Below, piece after piece: positions 9,285-17,472 of a stretch of 64,000 bases of DNA. Source of the stretch: Lactobacillus huangpiensis (GTDB lineage Bacteria > Bacillota > Bacilli > Lactobacillales > Lactobacillaceae); the NCBI RefSeq assembly GCF_019972815.1, contig NZ_BPPA01000009.1, forward strand, positions 1 to 64,000. Reading direction: 5' to 3'. A program made the translations under genes and the position numbers. The notes under the pieces are model-generated. The model was not told where the DNA came from. It was given only the letters and a program-made list of their open reading frames with translations, and did no database searches. Numbering within the stretch: the stretch's first letter is position 1; every line of letters starts with the position of its first letter.

Positions 9285-9311
9285 ACAAGAACTTAAATTG
9301 TTTGACTAAAC

Positions 9312-9358
9312 AAAAATGGCACTAGCAGCAATATCTTTTCTGCTAGCGCCATTTTTAA
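9312..9358. terminator. Bidirectional terminator after pepQ
   Basis: AAAATGGC and CTAGCAG pair with CTGCTAG and GCCATTTTT with one A-C mismatch (9312-9356). It is flanked by A and T runs and stands between pepQ and the convergent YtxH gene. Confidence 0.75.
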
Positions 9359-9364
9359 TTAATT

Positions 9365-9781
9365 TTATGGTCTGGAATATGGGTCGACTGGTGCATCAGA
9401 CGGATCAGATGGACCTTCAGGCTTTGGAGGTTCCGGATGATTAAAATCATCATTTGTTTCTGCATGATGCAGATCATTCGCTACATCTTGAGCATGATCT
9501 TTATCCTGCGCGTCATCATCTTTTGAATTATCAATAACGATATCATCAAAATCCTTTAGTTCTGAATCATCCTCTACATTCTTAGGGAATGAAGCCAGTT
9601 GATTCTTTACTATTTCTGTACCGTTATCATATTTTTTCTTTAAGTCTTGAACAGTTTCATTGTTCTTAACTTTTTTCTTCAATTCATCGATTTGGTCATC
9701 ACTTACTAATAGAGAACCAGCAAGAAACCCTGCTGCGGTCCCAACAATAGTACCTAAAACAAAACTTACAAATTTTTTCAT
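9365..9781 (-). CDS. YtxH domain-containing general stress-type protein
   Basis: This 138-residue protein has an N-terminal glycine-rich membrane helix (residues 4-28, FVSFVLGTIVGTAAGFLAGSLL) and then a charged helix. A long Asp/His/Pro-rich disordered tail ends in PPKPEGPSDPSD. That is the layout of YtxH-like proteins, which pair with DUF948 proteins. It lies 17 bases after the DUF948 gene and is co-transcribed with it. The function is unknown. Confidence 0.8.
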   Translation of the reverse strand: MKKFVSFVLGTIVGTAAGFLAGSLLVSDDQIDELKKKVKNNETVQDLKKKYDNGTEIVKNQLASFPKNVEDDSELKDFDDIVIDNSKDDDAQDKDHAQDVANDLHHAETNDDFNHPEPPKPEGPSDPSDAPVDPYSRP

Positions 9782-9798
9782 AAAAGTAACTCCTTTTA

Positions 9799-10224
9799 CT
9801 AATCTTCACCTTTTCGTCGCTTATGCCGTGCGAACACCGATGCTAAAGCAGATGACATCAATCCATTACGTTTCCAATGAAAATTATTGAAACGTTTTGC
9901 CATTTTTCTGGTAGAGGTATTAACATCTGAAACGCTTTTGCCTAGATCAGCTGCTGCCTGAACAACAGGATCAATAGTTTTCATTTTAACATTAACATCT
10001 GTTAGCAAGACATTGGTTTTATCCAGCAAATCCCCAGTCTGATGAAGTAAATCATTCACATCTTCAGAAGTTTGTTGAATCGACTCATTAGCACTTCGGA
10101 TCGTTTTTTCTGCTTCTCTAGTAGCTTTTGCGGCTCGAATAAGCACTGGAATTGTGAAAAGTACTAAAATTAATAATGCAATGGCAGCAATCAACCCTGC
10201 TAATGCACCATAAGAAAATTTCAT
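9799..10224 (-). CDS. DUF948 family membrane-anchored protein
   Basis: This 141-residue protein has one N-terminal transmembrane helix (residues 8-30) and then a coiled-coil-like alpha-helical segment rich in Thr/Asp, such as DVNDLLHQTGDLLDKTNVLLTDVN. This is typical of DUF948. A basic C-terminus (RHKRRKGED) follows. It is first in a two-gene unit with the YtxH protein. Confidence 0.82.
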   Translation of the reverse strand: MKFSYGALAGLIAAIALLILVLFTIPVLIRAAKATREAEKTIRSANESIQQTSEDVNDLLHQTGDLLDKTNVLLTDVNVKMKTIDPVVQAAADLGKSVSDVNTSTRKMAKRFNNFHWKRNGLMSSALASVFARHKRRKGED

Positions 10225-10335
10225 CTTTTACCTCCAATTCTATACCTAAAAAAAGTCTAGCATGAAAATTCTTTAATCTCAATCTATATGTCATATTTTG
10301 TTATAGTTAATATGCATATACGAAAGGTAATTACA

Positions 10336-11151
10336 ATGAATAAAATATTTCAAATCAACAAAAATGTCCTCAAATTCAACTGGGACAGACTGGGTGAACA
10401 AGTTTTGGCAATTGTCTGGCAGTTAGCAATTTCATCCATAGTTTTTTACTTAATTGATCATTTTGGCAAAAAAATTATCAGCCATTATTTAAAGCGCAGT
10501 AAAAGAAAGCAAAATAAGAGAACACAAACTGTTACGGCATTAATTAACAGTATCTTTGAATATACAGTAATCTTCTTTTACTTATTTGCGGTATTATCTA
10601 TTTTAGGCATTCCAATTGGAACTCTGCTTGCAAGTGCCGGTATTTTTTCATTAGCTTTAGGTATGGGAGCGCAAGGATTTGTCAGTGATTTGGTCAACGG
10701 CTTTTTCATCTTAAGCGAAGACCAGTTTGATGTAGGTGACATTGTTTCCATTAACAATCAAACGGGAGTTGTAGTTCAGTTGGGTCTACGAACTACCAGA
10801 CTTAAAGGATCCGATGGCTCCATTATCTACATCCCCAATCGCAACATTTCAATAGTCCAAAATCTAGCTCACGGCGGCATTGGTTTGGATATAACAATGC
10901 AGCTTAAAGCCAATAATGACTTTGCAAAAATTCACGATATTATTAACCAAATTAATAATAAATTGAGTACTAATTTTGATTTTCTAGTGCAAGAACCTAA
11001 AATAGTTGGTATCACAGAACAAACAGCACAAACTGTCAATTATGTTGTTCATTTTCAAGTCAAACCTGGCCATGAAAAAGAAGTTCAAGATGAGTACCTG
11101 ACACAATATTTAAAAATTTTACCCGAAAATAAAATTTTATTGGCAGAATAA
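10336..11151 (+). CDS. Small-conductance mechanosensitive channel (MscS family)
   Basis: This 271-residue membrane protein opens under membrane tension to release solutes after hypo-osmotic shock. Two to three transmembrane helices come first. The pore-lining helix is Gly/Ala-rich (LLASAGIFSLALGMGAQGF), followed by the conserved beta domain with FDVGDIVSI and YIPNRNIS. I used the ATG at 10336 because GAAAGG lies before it; the reading from 10288 lacks such a site. Confidence 0.9.
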   Translation: MNKIFQINKNVLKFNWDRLGEQVLAIVWQLAISSIVFYLIDHFGKKIISHYLKRSKRKQNKRTQTVTALINSIFEYTVIFFYLFAVLSILGIPIGTLLASAGIFSLALGMGAQGFVSDLVNGFFILSEDQFDVGDIVSINNQTGVVVQLGLRTTRLKGSDGSIIYIPNRNISIVQNLAHGGIGLDITMQLKANNDFAKIHDIINQINNKLSTNFDFLVQEPKIVGITEQTAQTVNYVVHFQVKPGHEKEVQDEYLTQYLKILPENKILLAE

Positions 11152-11155
11152 AAAT

Positions 11156-11243
11156 AAAAACTGATAAAAATCAAATATGGTAAAATCAACAAACTTATTA
11201 TTATTTTTGTTGAGATATGACTAAAGATTTTCATCAGTTTTTT
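11156..11243. other. Long inverted repeat with inner hairpin between mscS and rdgB
   Basis: Arms of 17 bases (11156-11172 and 11226-11242) pair with one mismatch across a loop of about 53 bases, and the loop holds a second stem, TCAACAAA with TTTGTTGA. The outer arms start with A-runs and end with T-runs, so the element can end transcription of both convergent genes. The long structured loop is unusual for a plain terminator. Confidence 0.55.
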
Positions 11244-11246
11244 CAT

Positions 11247-11861
11247 TTATTCAAACTGAGCCAGCCAATTGGGTAACTCTTTAAGCAATTGAGATATCGC
11301 TTTTCCCCGATGAGAAAGACTATTTTTTTCAGCAACTGTCATCTCTGCAAAAGTTTTTTGCTTTTCAGGCACATAAAAAAGTGGATCATAGCCAAATCCA
11401 TCATCGCCCTGAGGCGCGGGTAAAATTAAGCCTTCACACTGACCTGAAACAACTAAATCCTGGTCAAAATGACCTGGCTTAGAAACTACGATTGTAGTAT
11501 TAAACCTGGCTGTCCGTTTTTTTAAAGGTACTCCGCCAAGTTCTGCTAGCAATTTGGCATTATTCTTTTGGTCATTATGCTCGGGACCGGCAAAACGTGC
11601 AGAATGAACTCCAGGAGCACCATCAAGTGCATCAACGATTAATCCAGAATCATCAGCTATTGTCAACATATGACTGTAATCTGCTAATTCGTGGGCCTTC
11701 AACTTAGCGTTTTGCTCAAAAGTTATTCCATACTCATCAACTAAAGGTGGTCTATCTAAATCAGCATTTGTTTTGAGGCTAACATTAATTGCAGCAGATT
11801 TAAATGCTGATTTTAGCTCTTTGACTTTTCCTTTATTGGTAGTAGCAAATAATATCTCCAT
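11247..11861 (-). CDS. rdgB: XTP/dITP diphosphatase (Ham1/RdgB family)
   Basis: This 204-residue cytosolic enzyme hydrolyses non-canonical purine triphosphates such as XTP and dITP to monophosphates. Motifs TTNKGKVKEL at the N-terminus, ADDSGLIVDAL and the C-terminal SHRGKA mark the family. ATG 11861 has AAAGGAG before it; a longer frame to 11948 overlaps murI and is not needed. It follows murI closely and is co-transcribed, a common firmicute pair. Confidence 0.93.
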   Translation of the reverse strand: MEILFATTNKGKVKELKSAFKSAAINVSLKTNADLDRPPLVDEYGITFEQNAKLKAHELADYSHMLTIADDSGLIVDALDGAPGVHSARFAGPEHNDQKNNAKLLAELGGVPLKKRTARFNTTIVVSKPGHFDQDLVVSGQCEGLILPAPQGDDGFGYDPLFYVPEKQKTFAEMTVAEKNSLSHRGKAISQLLKELPNWLAQFE

Positions 11862-11874
11862 TTTTTCTCCTTTA

Positions 11875-12663
11875 CTAAAGGTGCTGTGCACTAAATTTCT
11901 GATCCTGTAATACCGTTTTACCAAGTTCATCAAACATTTTGACATCACCTGTAGTATAGTATTTATGCTTTCCTTTAGCTGAGCTATCCGTGAACATCTG
12001 ATTACGTTTCATAATATTATATGTATAGTTGGCAACTTGATCTGCTGGATCTATTATTTGTATACCGGGTTTCAAGCATTGGACAAATTCATTGCGGATA
12101 ATTGGATAATGAGTACATCCTAAGACTAGAGTATCAATATTTAAATTATTTATTGGCAATAAAATCTTTTTAAGAGCAAAAACATAAGCTTGATGTCCCG
12201 CATTGGCTTCAATTAGAGGTACAATTTGTGGGGTAGCTAGTTCGCTCACCGTTATCTCGGGATCACGTGTCTGAATTTCCTTTTGATATGCATGTAAGCC
12301 GACAGTCATCTTGGTAGCCACGACTGCAACATTTTTGTTTTTTGTTGCATTTGCAGCTGCAACCGCACCTGACTGAATTACGCCAATAATTTGCGGTTCA
12401 ATTTCTTTTTGAATAGCTTTCATAGCCACTGCCGTGGCCGTGTTACAAGCAAAAATAATCAATTTGACGTTTTTGCTCAGCAAAAAGTTAACACTCTGCT
12501 TAGTAAGCGCGATAATTTCCGCTTTAGACTTATCACCATAAGGAATATGAGCATTATCTCCAATAAAAACGGTCGCTTCATGTGGCATTTTGGCAACGAT
12601 CTTTTTGACTACTGTCAATCCACCAACTCCAGAATCTAGCAAACCAATTGGTCGATTATCCAT
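11875..12663 (-). CDS. murI: Glutamate racemase
   Basis: This 262-residue enzyme makes D-glutamate for peptidoglycan. The N-terminus reads PIGLLDSGVGGLTV. The two catalytic cysteines are in FACNTATA and LGCTHYP, the paired thiols of the family. It is first in a two-gene unit with rdgB and divergent from the YslB-type gene. Confidence 0.95.
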   Translation of the reverse strand: MDNRPIGLLDSGVGGLTVVKKIVAKMPHEATVFIGDNAHIPYGDKSKAEIIALTKQSVNFLLSKNVKLIIFACNTATAVAMKAIQKEIEPQIIGVIQSGAVAAANATKNKNVAVVATKMTVGLHAYQKEIQTRDPEITVSELATPQIVPLIEANAGHQAYVFALKKILLPINNLNIDTLVLGCTHYPIIRNEFVQCLKPGIQIIDPADQVANYTYNIMKRNQMFTDSSAKGKHKYYTTGDVKMFDELGKTVLQDQKFSAQHL

Positions 12664-12744
12664 TATAAAAGTCTCCCCTAAATAATTTATACTTCAATCA
12701 ATTTTACGGTAAAATATAAGAAAATAAAAGGGATGAATTTCTGT

Positions 12745-13152
12745 ATGCAAAACAATAACCAGCAACACGAACATGTTTATTTTGTGAATCAACTTTATCG
12801 TGATTTCCTACTGCCGACGATTTTAGGCGAAGACAATGAAGCGATTCTTTATTGGGGTGGCAAGCGAATCGCCCGTAAATACGATCTGTTATCATTTGAA
12901 GATGTGGTTAGTTTTTTTGCAACCACTGAATTTGGCAACTTAGAAAAAACAAGAAGCCATCACAGCGAAGAAATATTTATGCTCAAGGGACAAAATATAA
13001 CTGATCGAATTAATAGTGGCAGTCGAGAATTTTCTCTTGAAGCTGGCATTATTGCAGAAGCAGTTGAAAAGGAAACAGGTCGCACAACGGAGTGCGAGAT
13101 CAAAGTTGATGAACGGAAAAAAGAAGTTAAATTAATTGCTAAGTTTGATTAA
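12745..13152 (+). CDS. YslB family protein (DUF2507)
   Basis: This protein of about 135 residues has the YslB/DUF2507 pattern: FLLPTILGEDNEAILYWGGKRIAR near the start, LSFEDVVSFF, and LEAGIIAEAVE before a beta hairpin. The family belongs to the 4-vinyl-reductase-like small-molecule-binding fold, and its role is unknown. Two in-frame ATGs (12733, 12745) share the AAAAGGG site; I prefer 12745 for spacing. It diverges from murI. Confidence 0.8.
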   Translation: MQNNNQQHEHVYFVNQLYRDFLLPTILGEDNEAILYWGGKRIARKYDLLSFEDVVSFFATTEFGNLEKTRSHHSEEIFMLKGQNITDRINSGSREFSLEAGIIAEAVEKETGRTTECEIKVDERKKEVKLIAKFD

Positions 13153-13224
13153 ACTTCCAGAAACAAATAATTTAGTTTTTTACCATTTTTGCAATATGAT
13201 TAAAGTAAGAATGGAGGAAATAAA

Positions 13225-13596
13225 ATGCTAAAAGAATTTAAAGAATTTATTCAACGTGGTAATGTCATTGATCTGGCTGTAGGTGTAATTATTGGTGGGG
13301 CTTTTACTAACATTGTTAATTCTCTGGTAAACAATTTAATTAACCCGCTTATAGGTTTGTTCATCGGTAAAATTGATTTGTCTAATCTTGTATTTAAAGC
13401 TGGTGGTGCCACATTTAAATACGGTGAATTTATCAATACTGTAATTAACTTTCTAATCATCGCTTTCATAGTCTTCTTACTAGTTAAAGCTGTCAATAAA
13501 GTAATGAAACACAATGAGAAGCAGCAACCTGCTGGTCCATCTGCTGAAGACTATCTCAAGGAAATACGTGATTTATTAAAAGAAAAAAGCAATTAA
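13225..13596 (+). CDS. mscL: Large-conductance mechanosensitive channel
   Basis: This 123-residue protein has the MscL layout: the N-terminal amphipathic helix MLKEFKEFIQRGN, then TM1 with DLAVGVIIGGAFTNIV, a periplasmic loop, TM2 and a charged cytoplasmic helix. It is an emergency valve against osmotic lysis. GGAGG stands before the ATG, and a terminator follows directly. Confidence 0.95.
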   Translation: MLKEFKEFIQRGNVIDLAVGVIIGGAFTNIVNSLVNNLINPLIGLFIGKIDLSNLVFKAGGATFKYGEFINTVINFLIIAFIVFLLVKAVNKVMKHNEKQQPAGPSAEDYLKEIRDLLKEKSN

Positions 13597-13626
13597 AAAA
13601 TTCCTGCAAATGCAGGAATTTTTTAT
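13594..13626. terminator. Bidirectional terminator between mscL and trxA
   Basis: A perfect 14-base stem (13595-13608 with 13611-13624) with a two-base centre and A/T flanks joins the ends of the two convergent genes. Confidence 0.88.
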
Positions 13627-13934
13627 TTTGTATATTGATCCAAAATCTGACTAAGTTTTGCTTTTGGAGTATAACCGGTAATACGATCAACAATTTCACC
13701 ATTCTTTTTAATTAATAAAGTTGGAATTGCCATTACTCCTAAGGAACTAGGTACTTCTTTATTTTGATCAACATCCATCTTAGTAAATTTAACGTCTTGC
13801 CTCTCTTCAGCCAGTTCATCAACTACTGGTGATTGCATTTTACAAGGTCCACACCAGGTTGCCCAAAAGTCTGTTAAAACGACGCCGTCTTTTGTTTCTT
13901 CTTCAAAGTTTTGATCTGTAAGCTCATCAACCAT
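13623..13934 (-). CDS. trxA: Thioredoxin
   Basis: This 103-residue protein carries the active site WCGPC and the cis-proline segment MAIPTLL. It reduces disulfides in cytosolic proteins. GGAGG precedes the ATG. It lies 85 bases downstream of mutS2, the usual order in lactobacilli. Confidence 0.95.
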   Translation of the reverse strand: MVDELTDQNFEEETKDGVVLTDFWATWCGPCKMQSPVVDELAEERQDVKFTKMDVDQNKEVPSSLGVMAIPTLLIKKNGEIVDRITGYTPKAKLSQILDQYTK

Positions 13935-14019
13935 GAAAAAACCTCCTTTAAGGAAAAAATAGTTATCTATTGATATTTTAATTATAGCAAGCAGACTTAC
14001 TTTTTACAAGTAAATCAGT

Positions 14020-16374
14020 TTATTGCAAATGCACGATAGTAGCTCCGTTGCCGCCCTCATTTGCCGGAGCGTAGTTAAAGCTTTTCACATGCTTGCTTGA
14101 TTTTAGATACTTCCAAACTCCTTTTCTAATTGCGCCAGTGCCAATTCCATGAATAATCGTGACAACATCAAGTCCTGCCAGCAGTACAGAATCTATATAG
14201 CGATCTAGATTAGTCATCGCTTCATCATAACGCTGACCGCGCAAGTCAAGCTCACTTCTCACATTGCTCCGCCTGCTTGCACTAATAGCGCGAACTTGCT
14301 TAGTAGATTGTGATTCTTTTTGTGATCCGATTTTTTCTATGTCTCGATCACTAACTTTTACTTTAATGATACCCATTTGGACTTCATATTCATGTTCGGA
14401 TAATTTTTTGGTAATAGTGCCAGTTTGTCCGTAAGAAAGTACTTTTACCTTATCACCTACATTGACATGGTGACGTCTCTTTTCGCGTTGCAAAACGCGA
14501 TTATGAGCCAAATTTTCATTTTGCCGTTCAAGCTGATTAAATTCACCTTTAGCAGCAATAATTTCATTTTGTTTAACTTTGCCCTTTTGCTGTTCAAGCT
14601 GCTCTATGATTTTATCAGCCTTCTTACGACTTTTTGTGACTACTTCATTAGCTCTTTCTTGTGCAAATTCCAGTTGCTTTTGCACACGCTGATTATACCA
14701 ATCCAAAGCCTGTTGCAATTTTATTTCAAGTTTTTTAGCCCGATCAAGACTAGTTGTTAAATGACTGCGAGCATCCGAAGCAGCTTTGGTTTGTTTTGTC
14801 AACTCAGTAATCATTTGGTTAATATCAACATTTTCATCACTCATTAATCCCTGAGCTTTTTTAACCACATCCTCACGCATCCCCAGCCTGCGGGCAATAG
14901 CAAAGGCGTTACTGTGACCTGGAATACCGATCTGTAAACGATAGGTTGGAGACAGTGTTTTTAGATCAAACTCCATTGAAGCGTTAGTCGTTCTTTCCCG
15001 ATTATAACCATAAAGTTTGAGTTCTGGGTAGTGTGTTGTGACGATTATTTTGGCCTTCTTTTGACGTAAGAAATCCAAAATACTGATTGCAAGACTTGCT
15101 CCTTCTTCTGGGTCAGTCCCAGCTCCAATTTCATCAATCAAAACAAGAGTTTCAGCATTGACGCTTTTCATTATTTTAACAATACCGTTAATATGTGAGG
15201 AGAAAGTACTAAGCGATTGCTCAATAGATTGTTCATCTCCAATATCAGCACAAATGTCTTTGAACACACCTGCTTTGCTTCCCTCTGCAACTGGAATAAA
15301 CAGACCTGATTGCACCATTAGCTGCAATATCCCTACTGTTTTTAATGTAATGGTTTTCCCACCAGTGTTGGGGCCAGTAATTAATATAGTATCGTAATCT
15401 TCACCAAGTCGTATGTCGTTGGCAACGACTTTTTTAGGGTCAATTAAAGGATGTCGTGCCTGCAAAAATAGTAATGACTGGTTATGAGTCAACTTTGGTT
15501 CGGTAGCTTTCATGACATGAGCCAGTTTTGCTTTTGCCTGGATAAAATCAAGTTCAACCAAAGAATTTGCAATCGTATTAATGCTGTCAGCTTCGGGACG
15601 TACTAAATCTGACAGATTACGTAAAATCCGACTAATCTCCCTTTTTTCTTGCGCCAAAAGATTTTGCTGACGATTGTTGAGATTTAAAACTGCACTTGGT
15701 TCAATAAATAAAGTTTGACCACTAGCACTCTGATCGTGAACGACACCACCAAATTTATTACGATACTCTTGTTTAACCGGAATAACATAACGGTCATCAC
15801 GAATAGTCACGATCTGCTCGGATAAGTACTTGCTACTATTTCCTTTTGTGTAGCTGTCCATTTTATCTTTAATTTCTGCATCATTATTTTTGATTTCGTG
15901 ACGTAAATGGGATAATTCAGCAGATGCAGTATCAAGAACTTCCCCGTCAAAATCCAGCGAACGACTAAGCTGCTTGAACAGTGATTGAGGCACATCTAGT
16001 TTTGCCAAGATGGAGTCTATTGCTGCTAAATTCAGTTTTTCTTTATCATCTTCACTAAAAAAGTCATTGATTTCATTAGCAAGTGCTAAAACCAGCAATA
16101 AGTTGCCTAATTCCTTTGCATTCAAATTAGCTTTGATCCGCAAGCGCTTAATACTCGGTCCAACATCAGCAAAATCCGTTAAAGGCAGTTGTCCCTTAAT
16201 CCGCAAAATATCAGCACCCGCCAAAGTCTGCTTCAGTGCAAGTTCTACTTGAGCAAAGTCATCACTTGGTACAAGATTAAAAGCTGCCATTTTAGCTGGT
16301 GTAGTAATCGCCATTTGTTGCAGTTGTTCAGTAATTTTTGCAAATTCTAAAGTTTCTAATATCTTATCATTCAT
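14020..16374 (-). CDS. mutS2: Endonuclease MutS2
   Basis: This 784-residue protein has the MutS-like ATPase with Walker A GPNTGGKTITLKT and Walker B LVLIDEIGAGTDP. A long charged coiled coil (about residues 510-640) follows, and then a KOW-like segment. The C-terminal Smr nuclease domain has LDLRGQRYDEA and HGIGTGAIRKG. It lacks the mismatch-binding domain of MutS1. MutS2 suppresses recombination and in Firmicutes also splits collided ribosomes. Confidence 0.95.
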   Translation of the reverse strand: MNDKILETLEFAKITEQLQQMAITTPAKMAAFNLVPSDDFAQVELALKQTLAGADILRIKGQLPLTDFADVGPSIKRLRIKANLNAKELGNLLLVLALANEINDFFSEDDKEKLNLAAIDSILAKLDVPQSLFKQLSRSLDFDGEVLDTASAELSHLRHEIKNNDAEIKDKMDSYTKGNSSKYLSEQIVTIRDDRYVIPVKQEYRNKFGGVVHDQSASGQTLFIEPSAVLNLNNRQQNLLAQEKREISRILRNLSDLVRPEADSINTIANSLVELDFIQAKAKLAHVMKATEPKLTHNQSLLFLQARHPLIDPKKVVANDIRLGEDYDTILITGPNTGGKTITLKTVGILQLMVQSGLFIPVAEGSKAGVFKDICADIGDEQSIEQSLSTFSSHINGIVKIMKSVNAETLVLIDEIGAGTDPEEGASLAISILDFLRQKKAKIIVTTHYPELKLYGYNRERTTNASMEFDLKTLSPTYRLQIGIPGHSNAFAIARRLGMREDVVKKAQGLMSDENVDINQMITELTKQTKAASDARSHLTTSLDRAKKLEIKLQQALDWYNQRVQKQLEFAQERANEVVTKSRKKADKIIEQLEQQKGKVKQNEIIAAKGEFNQLERQNENLAHNRVLQREKRRHHVNVGDKVKVLSYGQTGTITKKLSEHEYEVQMGIIKVKVSDRDIEKIGSQKESQSTKQVRAISASRRSNVRSELDLRGQRYDEAMTNLDRYIDSVLLAGLDVVTIIHGIGTGAIRKGVWKYLKSSKHVKSFNYAPANEGGNGATIVHLQ

Positions 16375-16397
16375 TAGTTTCTAAATTATTAATCTTG

Positions 16398-16430
16398 AAT
16401 AAAAAAGGCTGGCCCAGCCAGTCTCTTTTA
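16398..16430 (-). terminator. Intrinsic terminator after yrzB-type gene
   Basis: A GC-rich palindrome (GGCTGG/CCAGCC at about 16407-16419) is followed on the minus strand by a run of six T. It closes the alaS-ireB-ruvX-yrzB transcript before mutS2. Confidence 0.65.
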
Positions 16431-16733
16431 TTCACCACTTAATCGGTCATCGTCCAAAAATGTGTTCAAAACTCCTTGAACCATATTCCATTCATCATCT
16501 GCTTCAATCTCGTGTAAATCACTGCTAGTGACATCACCTTCGGAATCGGAGTCATAACTAAAAGCCAAAACTTCAATTTCCTCATCATCACTGGCAGCTG
16601 CCGGATAAAGCAGAACATATGATTTATCATAATCATCAGAATGAAATGTAAATAAAATTTCATATAATTCTTCGTTGCCTTGATCATCAATCAAGGTAAT
16701 TTGACGGTCATCACCGTTAACTTCTTGTGTCAT
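16428..16733 (-). CDS. DUF1292 family protein (YrzB-like)
   Basis: This acidic 101-residue protein starts with the family pattern ITLIDDQGNEELYEILFTF and goes on with YVLLYPA and EVLAFSY. It is the usual partner of ireB and ruvX downstream of alaS in Firmicutes. The ATG lies two bases after the ruvX stop, with a ribosome site inside ruvX. The function is unknown. Confidence 0.88.
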   Translation of the reverse strand: MTQEVNGDDRQITLIDDQGNEELYEILFTFHSDDYDKSYVLLYPAAASDDEEIEVLAFSYDSDSEGDVTSSDLHEIEADDEWNMVQGVLNTFLDDDRLSGE

Positions 16734-16734
16734 A

Positions 16735-17163
16735 TTAATCCTTTCGGTTTAGATCCAAATAATTTTGTAAAATCAAGACAGCGGCCATTTGGTCAATCAC
16801 TTTTTTACGTTGGTGGCGGTTGTGCATATCTGCTTCTTCAACTAAAACACGTTCAGATTCAACTGTAGTTAGTCTCTCATCAGAATAATGCACTGGCAAA
16901 CCAAACTTCTTTTCAAGCCTTTCACCGTATGCCTTACTTCGCGCAACCGCAACGCCAGAAGATCCATCCATATTTTTGGGCAAACCTAAAACAAAACCCG
17001 CTGGTTCATATTGTCGCACAATCTTTTTAATTGCACGCATACCAAAATTATAACGCGTTTCATCGATAGGGATAGTTTCAAGCATTTGCGCAGTGATGCC
17101 TAATTCATCACTAACTGCAACGCCTACTGTCTTTGATCCAACATCTAAACCAACTAATCGCAT
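16735..17163 (-). CDS. ruvX: Holliday-junction resolvase-like / pre-16S rRNA nuclease (YqgF family)
   Basis: This 142-residue RNase H-fold protein has [19 protein letters not shown] at its start (the first catalytic Asp), [13 protein letters not shown] in the middle and YSDERLTTV near the end. It processes the 5' end of 16S rRNA in bacteria where it has been tested. The start codon overlaps the ireB stop by one base. Confidence 0.93.
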   Translation of the reverse strand: MRLVGLDVGSKTVGVAVSDELGITAQMLETIPIDETRYNFGMRAIKKIVRQYEPAGFVLGLPKNMDGSSGVAVARSKAYGERLEKKFGLPVHYSDERLTTVESERVLVEEADMHNRHQRKKVIDQMAAVLILQNYLDLNRKD

Positions 17164-17420
17164 TATTTATCTTTTCCAAGATAATTTTTGACAAGCTCTT
17201 CAATAATTTCATCACGTTCGTGTTTTAAAATTAGTTTACGAGCATCATTATGCCGTGGAATATAGGCTGGATCGCCAGACAATAAATACCCGACAATCTG
17301 ATTAACTGGATTATAGCCCTTCTCTTCCAGAGCATTATAAACATCTTGCAGAGTGTCATGAACGTTTTTGCCTTTATTTTCATTAAAGTCAAAGTGCATT
17401 GTCTTATCTAGCGAACTCAT
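17163..17420 (-). CDS. IreB family regulatory phosphoprotein (UPF0297)
   Basis: This 85-residue protein begins [15 protein letters not shown]. In Enterococcus faecalis, IreB is phosphorylated by the PASTA kinase IreK on N-terminal threonines and tunes cephalosporin resistance, and a threonine is present here at position 7. The ATG at 17420 follows AGGAGG, so the longer reading is rejected. The place between alaS and ruvX is conserved. Confidence 0.92.
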   Translation of the reverse strand: MSSLDKTMHFDFNENKGKNVHDTLQDVYNALEEKGYNPVNQIVGYLLSGDPAYIPRHNDARKLILKHERDEIIEELVKNYLGKDK

Positions 17421-17472
17421 AATCATTCCTCCTAGCACAATTTTACTTGAAAAACAGTATAAACTCAATCAA

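Noticed and set aside
13251-13514. Minus-strand open frame opposite mscL
   Set aside because: It is a shadow of mscL, which has a clear family match.
16466-16690. Alternative frame within the yrzB-type gene
   Set aside because: The other frame matches DUF1292 and has the conserved gene neighbourhood.
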